Assembly: GCA_003184365.1 (NCBI GenBank)
Contig: NKYR01000015.1
Location: forward strand, 62,001-126,000
DNA length: 64,000 bases
From: Evernia prunastri
Taxonomy: Eukaryota; Ascomycota; Lecanoromycetes; Lecanorales; Parmeliaceae
Reading direction: 5' to 3'
Positions 12,076-23,768 of this stretch are shown piece by piece. Under the pieces are notes generated by a model. That model ran no database searches. It worked only from the letters and a program-made list of their open reading frames with translations, and was not told the origin of the DNA. Positions within the stretch are counted from its first letter, which is position 1, and each line of letters opens with the position of its first letter. Position numbers and translations under genes: made by a program.

Positions 12076-14344
12076 ATGGCTTTCTCTTCAAGTCAAACCG
12101 GCTTCTTCGCGCAAGAGGGTTATGACTTAGCGTCTTACGGCTACACCACTTCGAGCGAGGAAATCGGTGTCCCGCTAGGAGTTGCCCCATCAGGCCAACC
12201 CAACCAAGAAATACGCGATCCAGACTTCGAAAATCTGCCATTTGCACAGCCCGATAATCCGTTCACGGAACTACCTGTTGACGCTCAAATGATGAATGGT
12301 ATAGGCACTGGGCCCGCTTCTTGGTCCGGCCTACACGGAATGGAGGAATCTCCTCACCGACACAGCGACAGCATTATGATGAGCCTTCCGTCCTTGGGTG
12401 GGACAAACACTTGGACAGCTGCGCCCGCAGCGAATTTACCTCCCGCAGCTACACCATACGTTAACCCTAGCACGGAAACGACTGACATCTTTGCCATGCC
12501 GATGCCGCCGCCGATTTCCCCATTAGCTCAGGGATCTCTGGTGCCTCAGAATCTCGCTGACGGCGAACCGCACGATACACGAAGAACCGAGGAAGAATGA
12601 GCACATCACCAAAGCACTATCAAAAAGCTGTACATGGATCAAAACTTGCCCTTGTCTTCCGTTGTGAAAATCATGAAAGAAAAGCACGGCTTCTATGCTA
12701 CGTAAGTTGCTGTAACGCCATCCGTCCATACAAAACTCCCATCTAATGCACCGTCTTTTAGGCAGAAACGGTATAAAGAAAAGTTCAGGATTTGGCGCTG
12801 GGAAAAGAACTTGACGAAGAAGCAGTCGAAATTCATAACCCGGAAGGCTTTGAAACGTCTCAACGAGGAAGGAAAAAAGACTGAGTTTCGTATGAGACAA
12901 GACGTGGTGCCTCAAGATAAGGTCGACCGCCACCTTAAAAAACTCGACGCTTGCGATTCGGCTACTGGGAGTAAGTCGCATACAATTGGGTTTCAGATGA
13001 CTTAAACTCATCTCTATAGGTACCCCTTCGGGACTGTCCTATGGAACTGTGCGCCCAGGCCCTCAAGCAGTGGTCTCACAAGAACAATCTACTCCGCCAT
13101 CTCAACGGTTGGTTCGCTCTCCTTCACATCATCGACCCCTAAGCCCTGCAAGACCTGAGCGTCAGCAGTACATTCCACTTGCTCTTGAATGGCAAGGTCA
13201 CAGCCTGGATGAGTTGCGTGACCTTCGTGCTCGCGCCGTAGATTTGGCACAAAGCGGGAATCACGAAGGTGCTCGTAATATGTTCTGGGAGGCAATGGAT
13301 GGGCTTGAGTCGCTCGTTGGACCGACCCACCATTCTACAGTTGAAGCGCTCTCGTTGTTTGCTCAATTGTGCTCATCGCATGGTTTCTACGACGAAGCGA
13401 AAGATAAGATGCACAAGTCTTTGGTCGACCACCAAGCAGAATTTGGAGACTTACACGAACAGACCATTCAGAGCATGGTTCGTCTCGGACAATTCTACTT
13501 GCAGCAAAAACAATACGGGAACGCTGAGCTCACCCTCGCCCGAGCAAAAAATGGCTTCGAGAGCTTGTTCAGAGACGATGCCGAAGAATCGTTCCGCACC
13601 ACGTCCCAGGTTAGCGAGCTCCTTTCCGAGCTCTACAGAGACCAGGGTGATTTTGACAAGTCCGAGCATGAGTCTCTGTCGATCATCAGCAGGGCCGAGG
13701 CATTACAGGGACCTTATCAGTCGCAGTTGTTACGGCTGAAGCATAATCTAACGCATCTATATTTCGATAACTGGGAAACGAATCACGAAACTGGGAGAGT
13801 CCGTCCTTTCATCAAAGCTGAACGACTGCTTCTAGAATGCCTTGAGCTCTCCGAAGCCATGTCAGAACCGGAGATGACCTTTTGCGCCTTTGAGCAGCTT
13901 AGAGATCAGTATCAAACCACGGACGAGGATCTCAAACTGGAAAGTCTCCTCACTCGTATCGACAACAAGCTCCAAGATGTCAGTCAAGCCAGAAAATTCT
14001 ATGGCGACGCCACTCGCCAGAGACTCCGTTGCCTCGAAAGTGGCTTGGCGCGCTCTTATTTTAAGTTAGGGAATCATGTGCTAGCCGAGTGGTGGTACCT
14101 TCACTTGCAGCAAGAATTTGAGGCCTCTTATGGAGTGGACAGTCGTGAGGCATTTAGGAACATGACGCAGACTGGAATATTCTACCTCGACCGGGGTGAC
14201 TGGGATGAGGCGGAGCGTTGCTTCCGAGATGCTCATCGCAGGGCAGACGTTGTGCTAGAACCGGACGATCCGGTCAAGGAAAAAATCGCCCATTGTCTGG
14301 AGACTCGGTCATACGAGCCGAGATGCCGCTGTTGCTTGCTTTAG
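12076..14344 (+). CDS. Clr5-domain/TPR-like protein, interrupted by one in-frame TGA
   Basis: Exons are 12076-12701, 12762-12970 and 13020-14344, all GT-AG and in phase (720 codons including the internal stop). Residues 1-174 are a low-complexity N-terminal region rich in Pro/Gly/Ser. The Clr5 domain follows (HHQSTIKKLYMDQN, IMKEKHGFYAT, QKRYKEKFRIWRWEKN), split by intron 1. The C-terminal 430 residues hold helical TPR-type repeats (ARNMFWEAMDGLESLVGPTH, HGFYDEAKDKMHKSL, YGNAELTLARAKNGFESLF) and end CRCCLL. Codon 175 (12598-12600) is TGA exactly where the domain normally starts with Trp. Everything downstream is open and well spliced, so this is a recent nonsense change, a sequence error, or a start further down (MDQNLPL). 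Clr5-domain proteins are fungal and often regulatory; the function here is unknown. Confidence 0.72.
12598..12600 (+). other. In-frame TGA at the expected first Trp of the Clr5 domain
   Basis: The frame reads EEE-stop-AHHQSTIKKLY. A single G-to-A change would convert TGG to TGA. I found no GT/AG pair nearby that removes the stop while keeping phase, apart from an implausible 303-nt intron that would delete ordinary coding sequence. Confidence 0.8.
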
Positions 14345-14587
14345 GTAAGATTTGGATGCTTCAACCAGTTAGCCTCTTCGTGCACTTCTCAACGCCGGAC
14401 TGATCATCTTGGGTATGGGTTTTGGTTTCATAATGCAAGGCACGGTTATTCATTCCTCGTTAGCAGCTGATCTAATACGTAAATCGCGACGAAAGCAACA
14501 AATAACATCTCAATCCATGAACACAATCAACCATCTCTCCTCGCACTTTCAACCCCAACCAACAAGCCACGCACCTCTCATCCCCAA

Positions 14588-15113
14588 CTAACATTTCCCG
14601 CCCTCGCGTTGACCGACAACAGAGCGATCACCTCGAACACCCACCGCCCCAACATTATCGTACGGCCCCTCCTTCGCAGTCTGCCTCAGCCAATGCTGCA
14701 ACACGGGAGGATCGCCGCGCGAGGCCGGCGGCTGCCTATTGATTCCCTGTCCGGCCATCCCACGACCGCCGCCGCCGCCCCACTCGCGCTCCGCCCTTGC
14801 AATCGCATCGTACGGCTGCTCCCTCGCCGTTTCTCTCTGCCAACGCTGCAGCATCGGAGGATCGCCGCGCGAGGACTGCGGCTGCTGCCCATCGCCGCGG
14901 CCCCAATCGCGCTGCACGGTGCGCTCGTGGTGATAGCCGGCTCGTGCGGACGAATCTACCGCGGCCTTCTTGAAGCTCGGTGTCTGTCTCGTGTCAGCGC
15001 CGACATGACGGGGAAAGGGATATCCTCGGCGGCGGCGGGATGGGACCGACCTCATGCGTCTGAGCCTTCTCCATCGTTTCCCCTGATTGGGTCGCTCGGT
15101 TCGATTTCTGCAT
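14588..15113 (-). CDS. Small two-exon protein with an internal duplication
   Basis: Exon 1 is 15113-15051 (63 nt) and exon 2 is 14983-14588, joined in phase 0 by a 67-nt intron with a branch site (GCTGAC) 12 nt before the acceptor. The product is 152 residues. After MQKSNRATQSGETMEKAQTH and a basic linker come two copies of a unit: SRGDPPMLQRWQRETAREQ and SRGDPPVLQHWLRQTAKEG, each followed by PYD. The units are about 48 residues apart and also visible as a DNA duplication. No signal peptide or membrane segment is present. I do not recognise the family; the repeat may be a short helical motif. The splice geometry and conserved repeat argue for a real gene, but the overlapping plus-strand ORF (14609-15190) shows the region is GC-rich enough for chance frames. 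Confidence 0.5.
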
Positions 15114-17195
15114 GTTGGATTCAGGCTTACTACCTTTGCTTGGGCCAAATCGTATTGACAGCCAAGGAGAACACGGTGTATGGTAGATGAATTTAGGATG
15201 GTTGTTGCGCGAATGCTCTGCTATGTACCCAAGTGACGCTGAGGGCGAAGGCCTGCCAGATAGAATGATTGGATCAATGTGCCTTGGATATTTTGTAAGC
15301 TTTTGTCGCACTTGAGCCTGGACAGTAAGACGTCAGGAACCGGCAGCTCACACATGCGGGTCCGTCTTGAATTTATAGACACAGCAGCAGTCCCACTCCG
15401 CCTCGAAGAGAAGGCTCGAGGCCATCCGCCTTCGCAGGTGGGCCTTTTGCAAAGTGCCACTACGAAAGTTCCGTCCACCTCGTAAAGGACCCATTCAGAG
15501 TCCCACTTATCCCTTGTCTACCACATTACCGCCAATAGTGTTGCAACATTATTGATCAGCACTTTTGATAGCCCGATAAGGTTGGGAGGGGGACTTTTGA
15601 GGACTTTTGTGGAAACCAAAGCACTCGCTAGTACGGCGGAGAGGGCGGCGCTAATGCCACGCATCCGCGATATCTGACGCATCCATAGCCAACGGCATAA
15701 GGGCTGGGACTTCTGTGGACTTTTGTGGGCCTCTGAGGACTTCCGAACGGACCAACTTACTGTGACCGGTTTTGTTTGGGGGAGGGGTTTTGCGCTAAAG
15801 GGTCTCGTAGGAACTTGGATCCTTTTGAAACGATTGACAGATCTGCACCTGATTGCATGCGGGGTGGGAAATTTTGGCCAGCTAAAAAGGGGCCTGTTGG
15901 CAAGCTGCTGTAAAGATTGACCGGAATTTTCGGAAATACCGCAAAGAAGCGTCTCACCTATCGGCTTCAAGGTAGCTGGGGGAAGCCTTGTCGTATCAAA
16001 CGAGGGTTGAGCGACAAAGACTTGATACAAAGATTTTAGATATTGCTGGGGGTTATACTCCGTTCGATCTATAGACCAAAATATCCGTGGTGTAGCTATC
16101 CACTTATCTAAACCACCAAGCTTGCCACCTTCTTTCCCTCTCCCCCTCTTCCCCCATACCCAACGGATCTGTGACCCAGGGCAGGAGGAAGACATGAGCT
16201 GGGGGGAAGGGCGAAGAGGCGTCTTTGTGAAACAGACCAGGATAGGGTGGAGGAAAGGAAGGATGGGAATTGGATTGATAAGGATGAAGGGGGGTCAGCA
16301 AGAGGAGAAGAGAGGTGGGAGGGGTAGAGAGGAGCAAGGCCACGAACGAAAGACAAAGAAGCCACGTGCAAAAAAAAAAATTTCCCAGAGAAAACAAACA
16401 AAACGACGTGCCATCTAACCAAACGCCCCGATCGTATCAAAACAACACCCACCCCGCCTGATTCCACTCCACCCCATCCCCATCACAACCCCATCCCTTC
16501 CCGTCCGTCTCGGAGAGAAAGGGACCTCCTCCCGAACTCCACTCCACTCCACTCCGCCACGCTCTCGGAAAAGTCACCTGCCTATTTGGGCCAAACGCAA
16601 CGTCTGGATTCAGCTTTTTTATCTATGGATCAATCAATCACGATGCACAAGACAATGACGGAGGCTAGGGGCGTTTCTAACCCGGCTCGCTGGGAGAACT
16701 GACCGAGTGGACCGACTGAAGAAGGAGGGAAGTGAGGATGTTTGTTTTATTGTTTTTTATTATTTTTTGGTTTCCCCCCCCTTTTTTTTTCTTAATTGTA
16801 AAGAAAGAAGACTCGTAACGAAAGAAAGGAAAGGAAAAAAAAAAGACAGGAAGCCAAGAAAAAACTCACGGATCCAAATCCCTTCTCCGCACCGACCCAC
16901 CCCCGCAGCCAACTAGATCGATCCCCGTGCACATGCCTCAATCCCCTCTCACACGTCCACCATATTTTCCCCCCTCCCCTCTCCCAATAACCGGCCGCCC
17001 ACCTCCGCCTCCCCCTCACCCCGCGTCCCAGCCTTTCACCGCCCCGCATCTCGCGCTCGAAATCCTCCGGTTATGCCTGCCAGCCAAGCAGCGGGCGGGG
17101 TCGATGCACCGAAAAGAGAAGACAGGAACGCCCGCGTCAGTGCATGTGGCGCCGTGCGTGAGAGAGGTTTTTGGGCGGTGAGGGGCACCTCGTAA

Positions 17196-17220
17196 GGACG
17201 GGACGGGACGGGACGGGACG
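17196..17220. repeat. GGGAC tandem repeat
   Basis: Five consecutive GGACG/GGGAC units form a perfect pentanucleotide microsatellite in non-coding sequence. Confidence 0.85.
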
Positions 17221-18207
17221 AGGTTGTTGCAGGACAGACGGAGAGACGAGGTGATTGCTGGAAGGGAGGGAGGAAGGAAGGGGGCCGTGCTGGTAGATAG
17301 ACGCCGGCTGGCTGGGCTGGACTGGTTGGAAGGAAGAGAGGATTTTGATGCTGCTGCTGTTTGGAGAATGCGGTCATGGAGAAGGGAGGAAGGGAAGGAA
17401 GGGAGGGAAGGGGGGGGGGGAGAAGTGTTTGATGCCGGAGCTGATTTGTTTAGCGAGGCAGGCCACGTCGGTTGTTTCGGGTGGCCGGGTGGGCGATGAT
17501 GATGATGCTGCAATTCTGTGAACGGCGGCGTCGGCGGGGCTGATGGCGACGGCTCTGGTCTTGGTGAAGATTTCGTCCGGGTTGGTTTTGATGGACCGCG
17601 TTTCGCTTCTTCATCACCTAGGCTACGATATTTCAAAGCGACCAATTCATTTAAATGACAATCGAGGGAATCCTCCATCAGCATATGCAGGCCCAAATCT
17701 CCATACTCGTGCTGGACGAAGTACGTTCATTCGACATCGAACACTTTCACCTATAAGAGATCAGTTGGCGAAGAAAGACACGCGATGTATGTGCGTGCCT
17801 CGATGCATGCCCGTGGACTCCAGTTCGAACGATGAGATGGTTTGGGATATCGCTCTTCGGGGCCTAATACCACGTTGGTTGTATTAGATACTGAATAGAG
17901 TGGCGTGGTGAGAGGCACGGCTCTCCTCTCTTCTTCTCAGGAAGGAAAGACGTGGGGAGGGTGCGATGGCGCTTCGGGGCTTGTGGTGTGAACATGAGAC
18001 ATGAGACAGGCTCTCGTGGTAGAGTCAGGACTGTAAAGACGGAGAGTGTTTGAGAGCGCCTTCGAGAACATCTTTTCATATTGAGATCCACATCTTCAAG
18101 ACATTTGCAGAACGCTGCACGGTTTTATTCGTCATATTGTTGAAGCCTGTGATTACGACGGGGCCCACGATGGGAATATTTCCAACCCGCTGTGAAAAGT
18201 TGAAGCG

Positions 18208-18364
18208 GCCAGCTACCTGTAAATGCAAGATCCAAACACTGAACATGGAGGAAATCTTGACGGCTTTGAGTCGGCACAACACCGACCAGCTAGCTGTAAT
18301 ATGCAAGATCCAAACATTGACCCCCGGAGGGAATCTTGCAACCTTGACGTCGGCACGACACTGA
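18208..18364. repeat. Diverged tandem duplication, unit about 77 bp
   Basis: Two adjacent units share CCAGCTA-CTGTAA, ATGCAAGATCCAAACA and AATCTTG, then GTCGGCAC near the end. They differ by several substitutions and small indels. No reading frame is preserved, so this is a non-coding duplication. Confidence 0.7.
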
Positions 18365-20742
18365 AACCGAAGTGCCTTGCACGTGAGTGCTACAGACCGA
18401 CACAGACCAAGTCACGAAGATACTCGTACGAGTCATTCACATACCTACCTACCTGCACAGCCTCAACTGACCCCTCGCCGCGCGAGCATATATTCCGTGT
18501 CTCAGCATAGCTCTCCCCAAGGTCATGTCTGAGGCCGGAAAGGCGCATGGGGATGTGGCTTCTATATCCGTAAATACGAGTACGTACCACATTATGATAC
18601 CTATCACAGTTGCCCGGGAAGCAAGCAAGCAAGCAAAAAAGAAAGAAAAACCGCAGGGATTGGGCGGGTCTTGCCCCACGGGATCTCGCCAACTTATAAT
18701 CCTGTGGGGCACAGCCGCTCATGCGAGCAATCTGTTCTTTTTTTTAATCAATTCAGGCAAAGGCCCAAACGCACCGCAGCACGGACAGCTGCAGCGTACA
18801 TATAAATCAGGAAACCCGCAAAAGCCTGCCTTTTGGGTCACCTACTCGCTGCTGTCCGATTTGAAACAGACCCCCCCAAAAAAAAAACAAAAGAATATAC
18901 GAAGGCGAACCCAATCATCTTCCGCCGCCGAAAGGAAAAGGGCAGTTTAGCCGGCGCAGGGTCCAGAGATGCATTGCGCATTTATGTTTGCGCAATAATT
19001 AGGTACGGTAGGTATTCAAATTCACAGCACACTAGATACTGACAGGATTTGGAAAGCACTGCGCCTCTCTCTGCAGATATATATATACTGTGCTTTTTCC
19101 CCCGTGTAGATAGGCAGGTAGCCGATGTACAGTACCCTAGTCCCGGCTGTCCGTCTTACCTACATGCCTACCGATGCACTGGCGGGGCCGCCTCCGGAGC
19201 CTTGGCTCTTAGAGCAGAGTGTGCGCAGCAAGCTTACCTACCTTACCCACCACTTCCTTAGCAGCCGGACTAGTCGGTCGTCCTTTGCATGCATAAGCCG
19301 AGCAGTGAGTGTGTCAGATCTCGATGTTACCGGAAGAGTATGCGATTGGCTCAGAACAATTTTTTTCTTTTTCTCCCCTTTTTCATCCGGTAAGCTTCTC
19401 TTGGCTCGTTCGGGGGGTTGGCGGGATGGAGTGGTGTGGTGGGGTTACATTTCGGGGCAAGTCGTTTTTTTTTTTTCCGGTGTGTGGGCGGAAGGAAGGG
19501 TGAAGGGGGAAAACATGAATGGAAAAATGATGGGGCTGGTTTGAGTGAGTGAGTGAGTGAGCACTGGCCACAGGGTCAAAGTCAAAAAAGAGAGACAAGA
19601 GAGAGGAAAAGCAGGGAATTGGATCTTTCCCAGCAAACTTGAGCCTCATTGATTTACGCCAATCGTTTACCTTTACCGTTCGCTTTACATACCTACCACA
19701 GTCGTAGCACCATTTCACTATTCGAATTGAAAGTCTATCTATCGGTTTATCATTATTAGTGTGTATATGCATGTCACTATGATCTATACACTAAAAGGTA
19801 GGGTATCCATAATCGATACCTACCCTAGGTTAGCACGCTTACCAGCCTACCCAGCCTACCCTGCTAGGAATTTCTATTTAGGGACGGTCTGGAAAGGCTA
19901 AGGCGCTAAGGTAGGGAAGTGAGCTAATCCCTTCGTCATCATACCGACCGGGGCCGAACTATTTTGCATAGGGTAGCTTCCCCATACTGCAATCATTGCT
20001 GCAGGATACATACATATTTACAGCTGATAATACCTACTTCATACTCATACTGTAGAATTACTTAAAATATCTTCAATCCATATCTGTAGAATACTGCTGA
20101 CCTCATCAAGTTGCTGAACTTTGGACGATGCGTGGATGGATGATGGCGGGCCAACCACCGTGCTTTTCCGCTGTGGGGGAGGCTAGGCGGCAGGCGGGGT
20201 GGCGAAAAAGTGCCCATCAATCCCTGTCAAAAGTTAACCCTGCCACCTCGGCGAGAAAAAAAAAAGAAGAGAACCAGCCCCACTTTCACTTCGTATCGTC
20301 AACACACACACCAGTCACACCCACCCCCTCCCGCCGCGTAATTCACCACTGTCATCCATCTTGCTTCAATTGGATAATAAATACCTGCAAGACCCCCCAT
20401 CTTTCACTTCTCTTCTTTTTTCTTCTTCCTCTTCATCATCCTCTCATACTTCTAATTTTTGCATCATCCAGCATACCTCCTCGTACATATTTCCGCATAC
20501 TAATCCTCATCTCAACACACACTCGCTGTATTTCCAAAACACTCGCTACATAGCTGCATAGAAATAAAAGCTACACTGCAAAAGTGTCATTCGCTACCTT
20601 GCCTTGCTTGCATACCCACCTTTAATCCCCCTCAAAGCTTACCTCACAAAAAGCCACCACACTCTTCAACCTACTTTTCCATTTCGAACCAGACCTCATC
20701 GTCATCATCATCATCATCATCTTCATCATCACCACCATCACC

Positions 20743-21537
20743 ATGAAGTCCTTCACCCCTCTCGCCCTCCTCGCCGCCCTCGTCTCCACAGCATCCGCCC
20801 AAGCCAGCAACGGTTGCGACGAGAACTACTCCGGCACCTTCGAAATCGCCCCCTACAACGTCACCCAGCAGATCCCATCCCAGGCCCAAACCGTCTGCAC
20901 CACGAACCCCATCGTCAGCCTCAAGAACGGCGTCCTCACGGACCAGAACGGCCGGACCGGCGAGGTCGTCGCCAACCACCAGTTCCAGTTCGACAACCCC
21001 GTCCAGGGCCCCACCACCTCCGGCTTCTCCGTCTGCTCCAACGGCTCCCTCGCCCTGCACGGCAACGCCGTCTTCTACGGCTGCCTGAGCGGCAGCTTCT
21101 CCAACCTCTACGACATCAGCATCGGGAATCAGTGCCATGAGATCTACATCGTCACCTTCCCTTGCTCCGGCGGTTCAGGCGCGATCGCCAGCGGTGCGGC
21201 CGCCTCGTCCAGTTCCAGCACGTCGTCCAGCACTTCATCCACCTCCTCCACATCATCCACCACATCAACCACCTCTACCTCCTCAACACCAGTGGCAGCA
21301 CCAGCAACCACTGCATCAACCACCTCGACTCCCGCCGTCGCACCCGTACCTTTCCCAGCCGGCAACTCCACCACCGTCTCCGCCACCGCCTCCAAGGCAC
21401 TAACCACATCCTCCTCCACCACCACCTCTGCGACCTCCGCACCAGCCGCCACCTTCAAGGGAGCCGCCAGCATCGTCGCCGCAGGCGGCAAGGTTGTCGC
21501 TGTCATTGCCGGTATCGCCGCCTTCGCTCTGATCTAA
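20743..21537 (+). CDS. GPI-type cell-wall protein with a PIR-like Cys domain
   Basis: A single exon encodes 264 residues. It starts with a signal peptide (MKSFTPLALLAALVSTASAQ). Residues about 20-140 form a Cys domain with six cysteines (NGCDEN, TVCTTN, SVCSNG, YGCLSG, NQCHEI, FPCSGG). The segment GCLSGSFSNLYDISIGNQC resembles the C-terminal domain of yeast PIR cell-wall proteins. A Ser/Thr-rich stalk of about 100 residues follows, then a hydrophobic C-terminus (VVAVIAGIAAFALI), as expected for GPI-anchor addition. It is predicted to be covalently attached to the cell wall. Codon use is strongly biased to C-ending codons, typical of a highly expressed gene. A CAT/ATC repeat lies directly upstream (20700-20742). 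Confidence 0.85.
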   Translation: MKSFTPLALLAALVSTASAQASNGCDENYSGTFEIAPYNVTQQIPSQAQTVCTTNPIVSLKNGVLTDQNGRTGEVVANHQFQFDNPVQGPTTSGFSVCSNGSLALHGNAVFYGCLSGSFSNLYDISIGNQCHEIYIVTFPCSGGSGAIASGAAASSSSSTSSSTSSTSSTSSTTSTTSTSSTPVAAPATTASTTSTPAVAPVPFPAGNSTTVSATASKALTTSSSTTTSATSAPAATFKGAASIVAAGGKVVAVIAGIAAFALI

Positions 21538-22170
21538 GCTACCCCCACACCGTCAGCTTCGCAGCGGCCGGAGAAAGAGCAAGGGAAAACACTGGACAGG
21601 ACAAGGGAAAACACGGGACACGAGACAAGTGATGACAGGGCGGAATTGGTGGAACTGCACAGCAACATTCGTGGATATAGCATTTACAGCCCGGAGTTTT
21701 GATTTTCATGCCGAAATAGGGGGGGGGGGGGAATCTCCATGCGATGGATGCATCATATGGTTTTCATGCGGTCACGAATCTGAGCAAAGGCCAAAAAAAA
21801 GTCGGCGGTCTCTACCCTACCTAGGCTCACGGGGGCCCTCTAACCTTGTCTAATCCATAATCAACTAGTTACTACTATTGTCCATAGTTCGAACAAAACG
21901 ATTCCATAAGCGAGCATCAGAAAGCAAAAAATCAAAAACAAATCAAAAAGATTCTAATATTTACCCTGATTCCAATGTTTACAAGCTTTTGCGTACTTCG
22001 ACATCATCATCATCATCATCATCATCCTCGTGACCCAACCTTCAAGACTGACTGGCTTGACCACCTAGCTAAACACATAAACCAAACAACCCAGCTATCC
22101 CCCCATCCCCGAATGAGAGAACTACCAGCTTTACTCTACTCTAGTCCCCTCCACCTCACTCCCCTCCCCT

Positions 22171-22176
22171 CCCCCN

Positions 22177-22214
<38 letters not shown>
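22171..22214. repeat. Poly-C tract containing a single N at 22176
   Basis: A 44-base C run is interrupted by one N after five Cs, the same arrangement as at 2146. It probably marks an unresolved homopolymer or join. Confidence 0.9.
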
Positions 22215-22469
22215 ACTCTCTCCTCTCCTCTCCTCCACTCCAACACCATCCCTTCCTCCACTCCCTTCCCACTCCCCTTCCCCTTCCCCTTCCCCTTCCC
22301 CCTCCCCTCCCTTCCCCTTCCCCCTCCACTCCCCTCTTCAACAAGGAAAGCCGGTTCCCAAACCTACCTACCTAACTACCTACCTACCTACCTACCACTT
22401 GGGGGCCCCCCCTCTCCCTTTCCCCCTAAACATTCCTCCCGCAATCATCCCATCCTCTGCTTCCCTTTG

Positions 22470-22620
22470 CCCCTTCTTCTTCTTCTTCCTTCTTCTCCTT
22501 CTTCTTTCTTCTCCTTCTTCTCCTTCTTCTCCTTCTTCTCCTTCTCCTTCTTCTTCTTCTTCCTTCCTCTTCTTCTTCTTCTTCTTCTTTTTCTTCTCCT
22601 CCTTCTTCTTCTTCGTCTTC
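22470..22620. repeat. TTC/TCC polypyrimidine microsatellite block
   Basis: About 150 bp consist almost only of CTT, TTC and TCC triplets on the plus strand. Both strands give long low-complexity frames (Ser/Phe or Lys/Glu), which are artefacts of the repeat. Confidence 0.85.
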
Positions 22621-23768
22621 CCCCCCTCTTTTCCCCCCCCCCCCCCAACCAGCCTTCCGAAAAAGAAAGGGAAGAAAGAAAAGAGCACACCACCAATCTC
22701 CCCCCCTTTACTTCATCTCACCCCCCCTCCCCCCCTTCTCTCGACCCCCCACCCCGCCCTCCGTGCTACATACATAACACCGGGTTTCCTGCACTTCCCG
22801 CCCCCCTGATCACCCATCGCAGCGGAGCTCCAACCGCGGCCCTACTTCTACCTTATCTATCCCCTCGCCATGGGACAAAAAAACGCCCTTCCCTTCTTTT
22901 TCCCTCGAGCTCTTCTTCTCCTCGACTTCCTTTTTCCTCGAACTCCTCCTCCTCTTCCGTACTGCTAAGACTCTCCTCCTCTTCTCGCCCTTCCTTCTCT
23001 TCTCCTTCTCTTCCCATTCCTCTCTCTCCCCACCCTTCTCGGTCCGCTCGAACGACAACGCGCGTATCACAAGTCTCGAACCACCGTTTCCGAATCATAA
23101 GCGCGTCTGTCATAACGCGCGTATCACCCCAGCCCTCGTCTCAGGTCCGGGATTGTTGAGCGAGGTTCGTCCGGAGGTGTGATTGGGTTGAAGCGGGTGC
23201 TGCGACTGAGGTGAGAGGGGAGAGGCAGTAGAGGAGGCCAGAAGGGGGGGGGGAGGTAGGTAGGTAGGTCCCTCGATCGTAGGTTCACAAGTCTGCGCGA
23301 AGCTGGCAATCAGCCCCTATCCAACTAGTGGCTTGGCACTGCACACGTCCAGGGCATATAGCCATTCCTCCAGCTATTCCTCCCAGCTTTCGTTCCACTC
23401 AATACAAAGCGGGCTATTCAAACGCAGAGCTTTTGAATAGGTTGCGCTCCAATCGAAAAGGCGTCATGTGCAGACGGTTACCCCTCTCTCTCACAGGCCA
23501 GGAGGAGGCCAGCAGGAAGCGGAGCTAGGCTAAGTGCATTATGCACCACACACAGCATGATCAAGATAGGTAGGTCGTGACGGTCCATGCAACGTTCGAT
23601 TCAGTCCTTTGCTCTTGTTTATCTTGCTTGCTTGCTGCTCTTCTTCTTCTTCTTCTTCTTCTTCTTCTTCTATTCTTCTTCCTCTCCTTGTTCTTCTTTA
23701 TGTTCCTCGACTCGTATTGTTCGACTTCTGAAAGACTCTAGCTAGTGCTTGAGTCCGGTCTTTCTACC

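Larger units (their letters stand above)
15114..20742. other. Long gene-poor intergenic region
   Basis: No gene is supported over 5.6 kb. The longest frame, 225 codons on the minus strand (15518-16195), has no recognisable domain. The region has G/A-rich and C/T-rich strand-biased tracts (16100-17520), a GGGAC repeat, poly-T/poly-A runs, a diverged 77-bp duplication (18208-18364), and TACC/CTAC short repeats. The last 300 bp contain pyrimidine-rich sequence and a CAT/ATC repeat just before the cell-wall protein start, probably its promoter and 5' UTR. Confidence 0.5.
21538..23768. other. Intergenic, pyrimidine-rich
   Basis: No gene. The stretch holds CAT repeats (about 21999-22026), a poly-C tract with an N (22171-22214), CCCCTT repeats (22265-22320), CTAC repeats (22365-22396), a TTC/TCC block (22470-22620) and a TTC run (23640-23670). 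A 394-codon frame at 21975-23159 is entirely Pro/Ser/Leu/Phe low complexity with an N inside and is not called. The last few hundred bases are the monooxygenase promoter. Confidence 0.6.

Noticed and set aside
15518..16195. A 225-codon minus-strand ORF
   Set aside because: No signal, domain or intron structure; composition is not convincingly protein-like and it lies in low-complexity DNA.
21975..23159. A 394-codon ORF
   Set aside because: It is built of poly-C, TTC/TCC and CCCCTT repeats, has an N, and gives only Pro/Ser/Phe/Leu runs.
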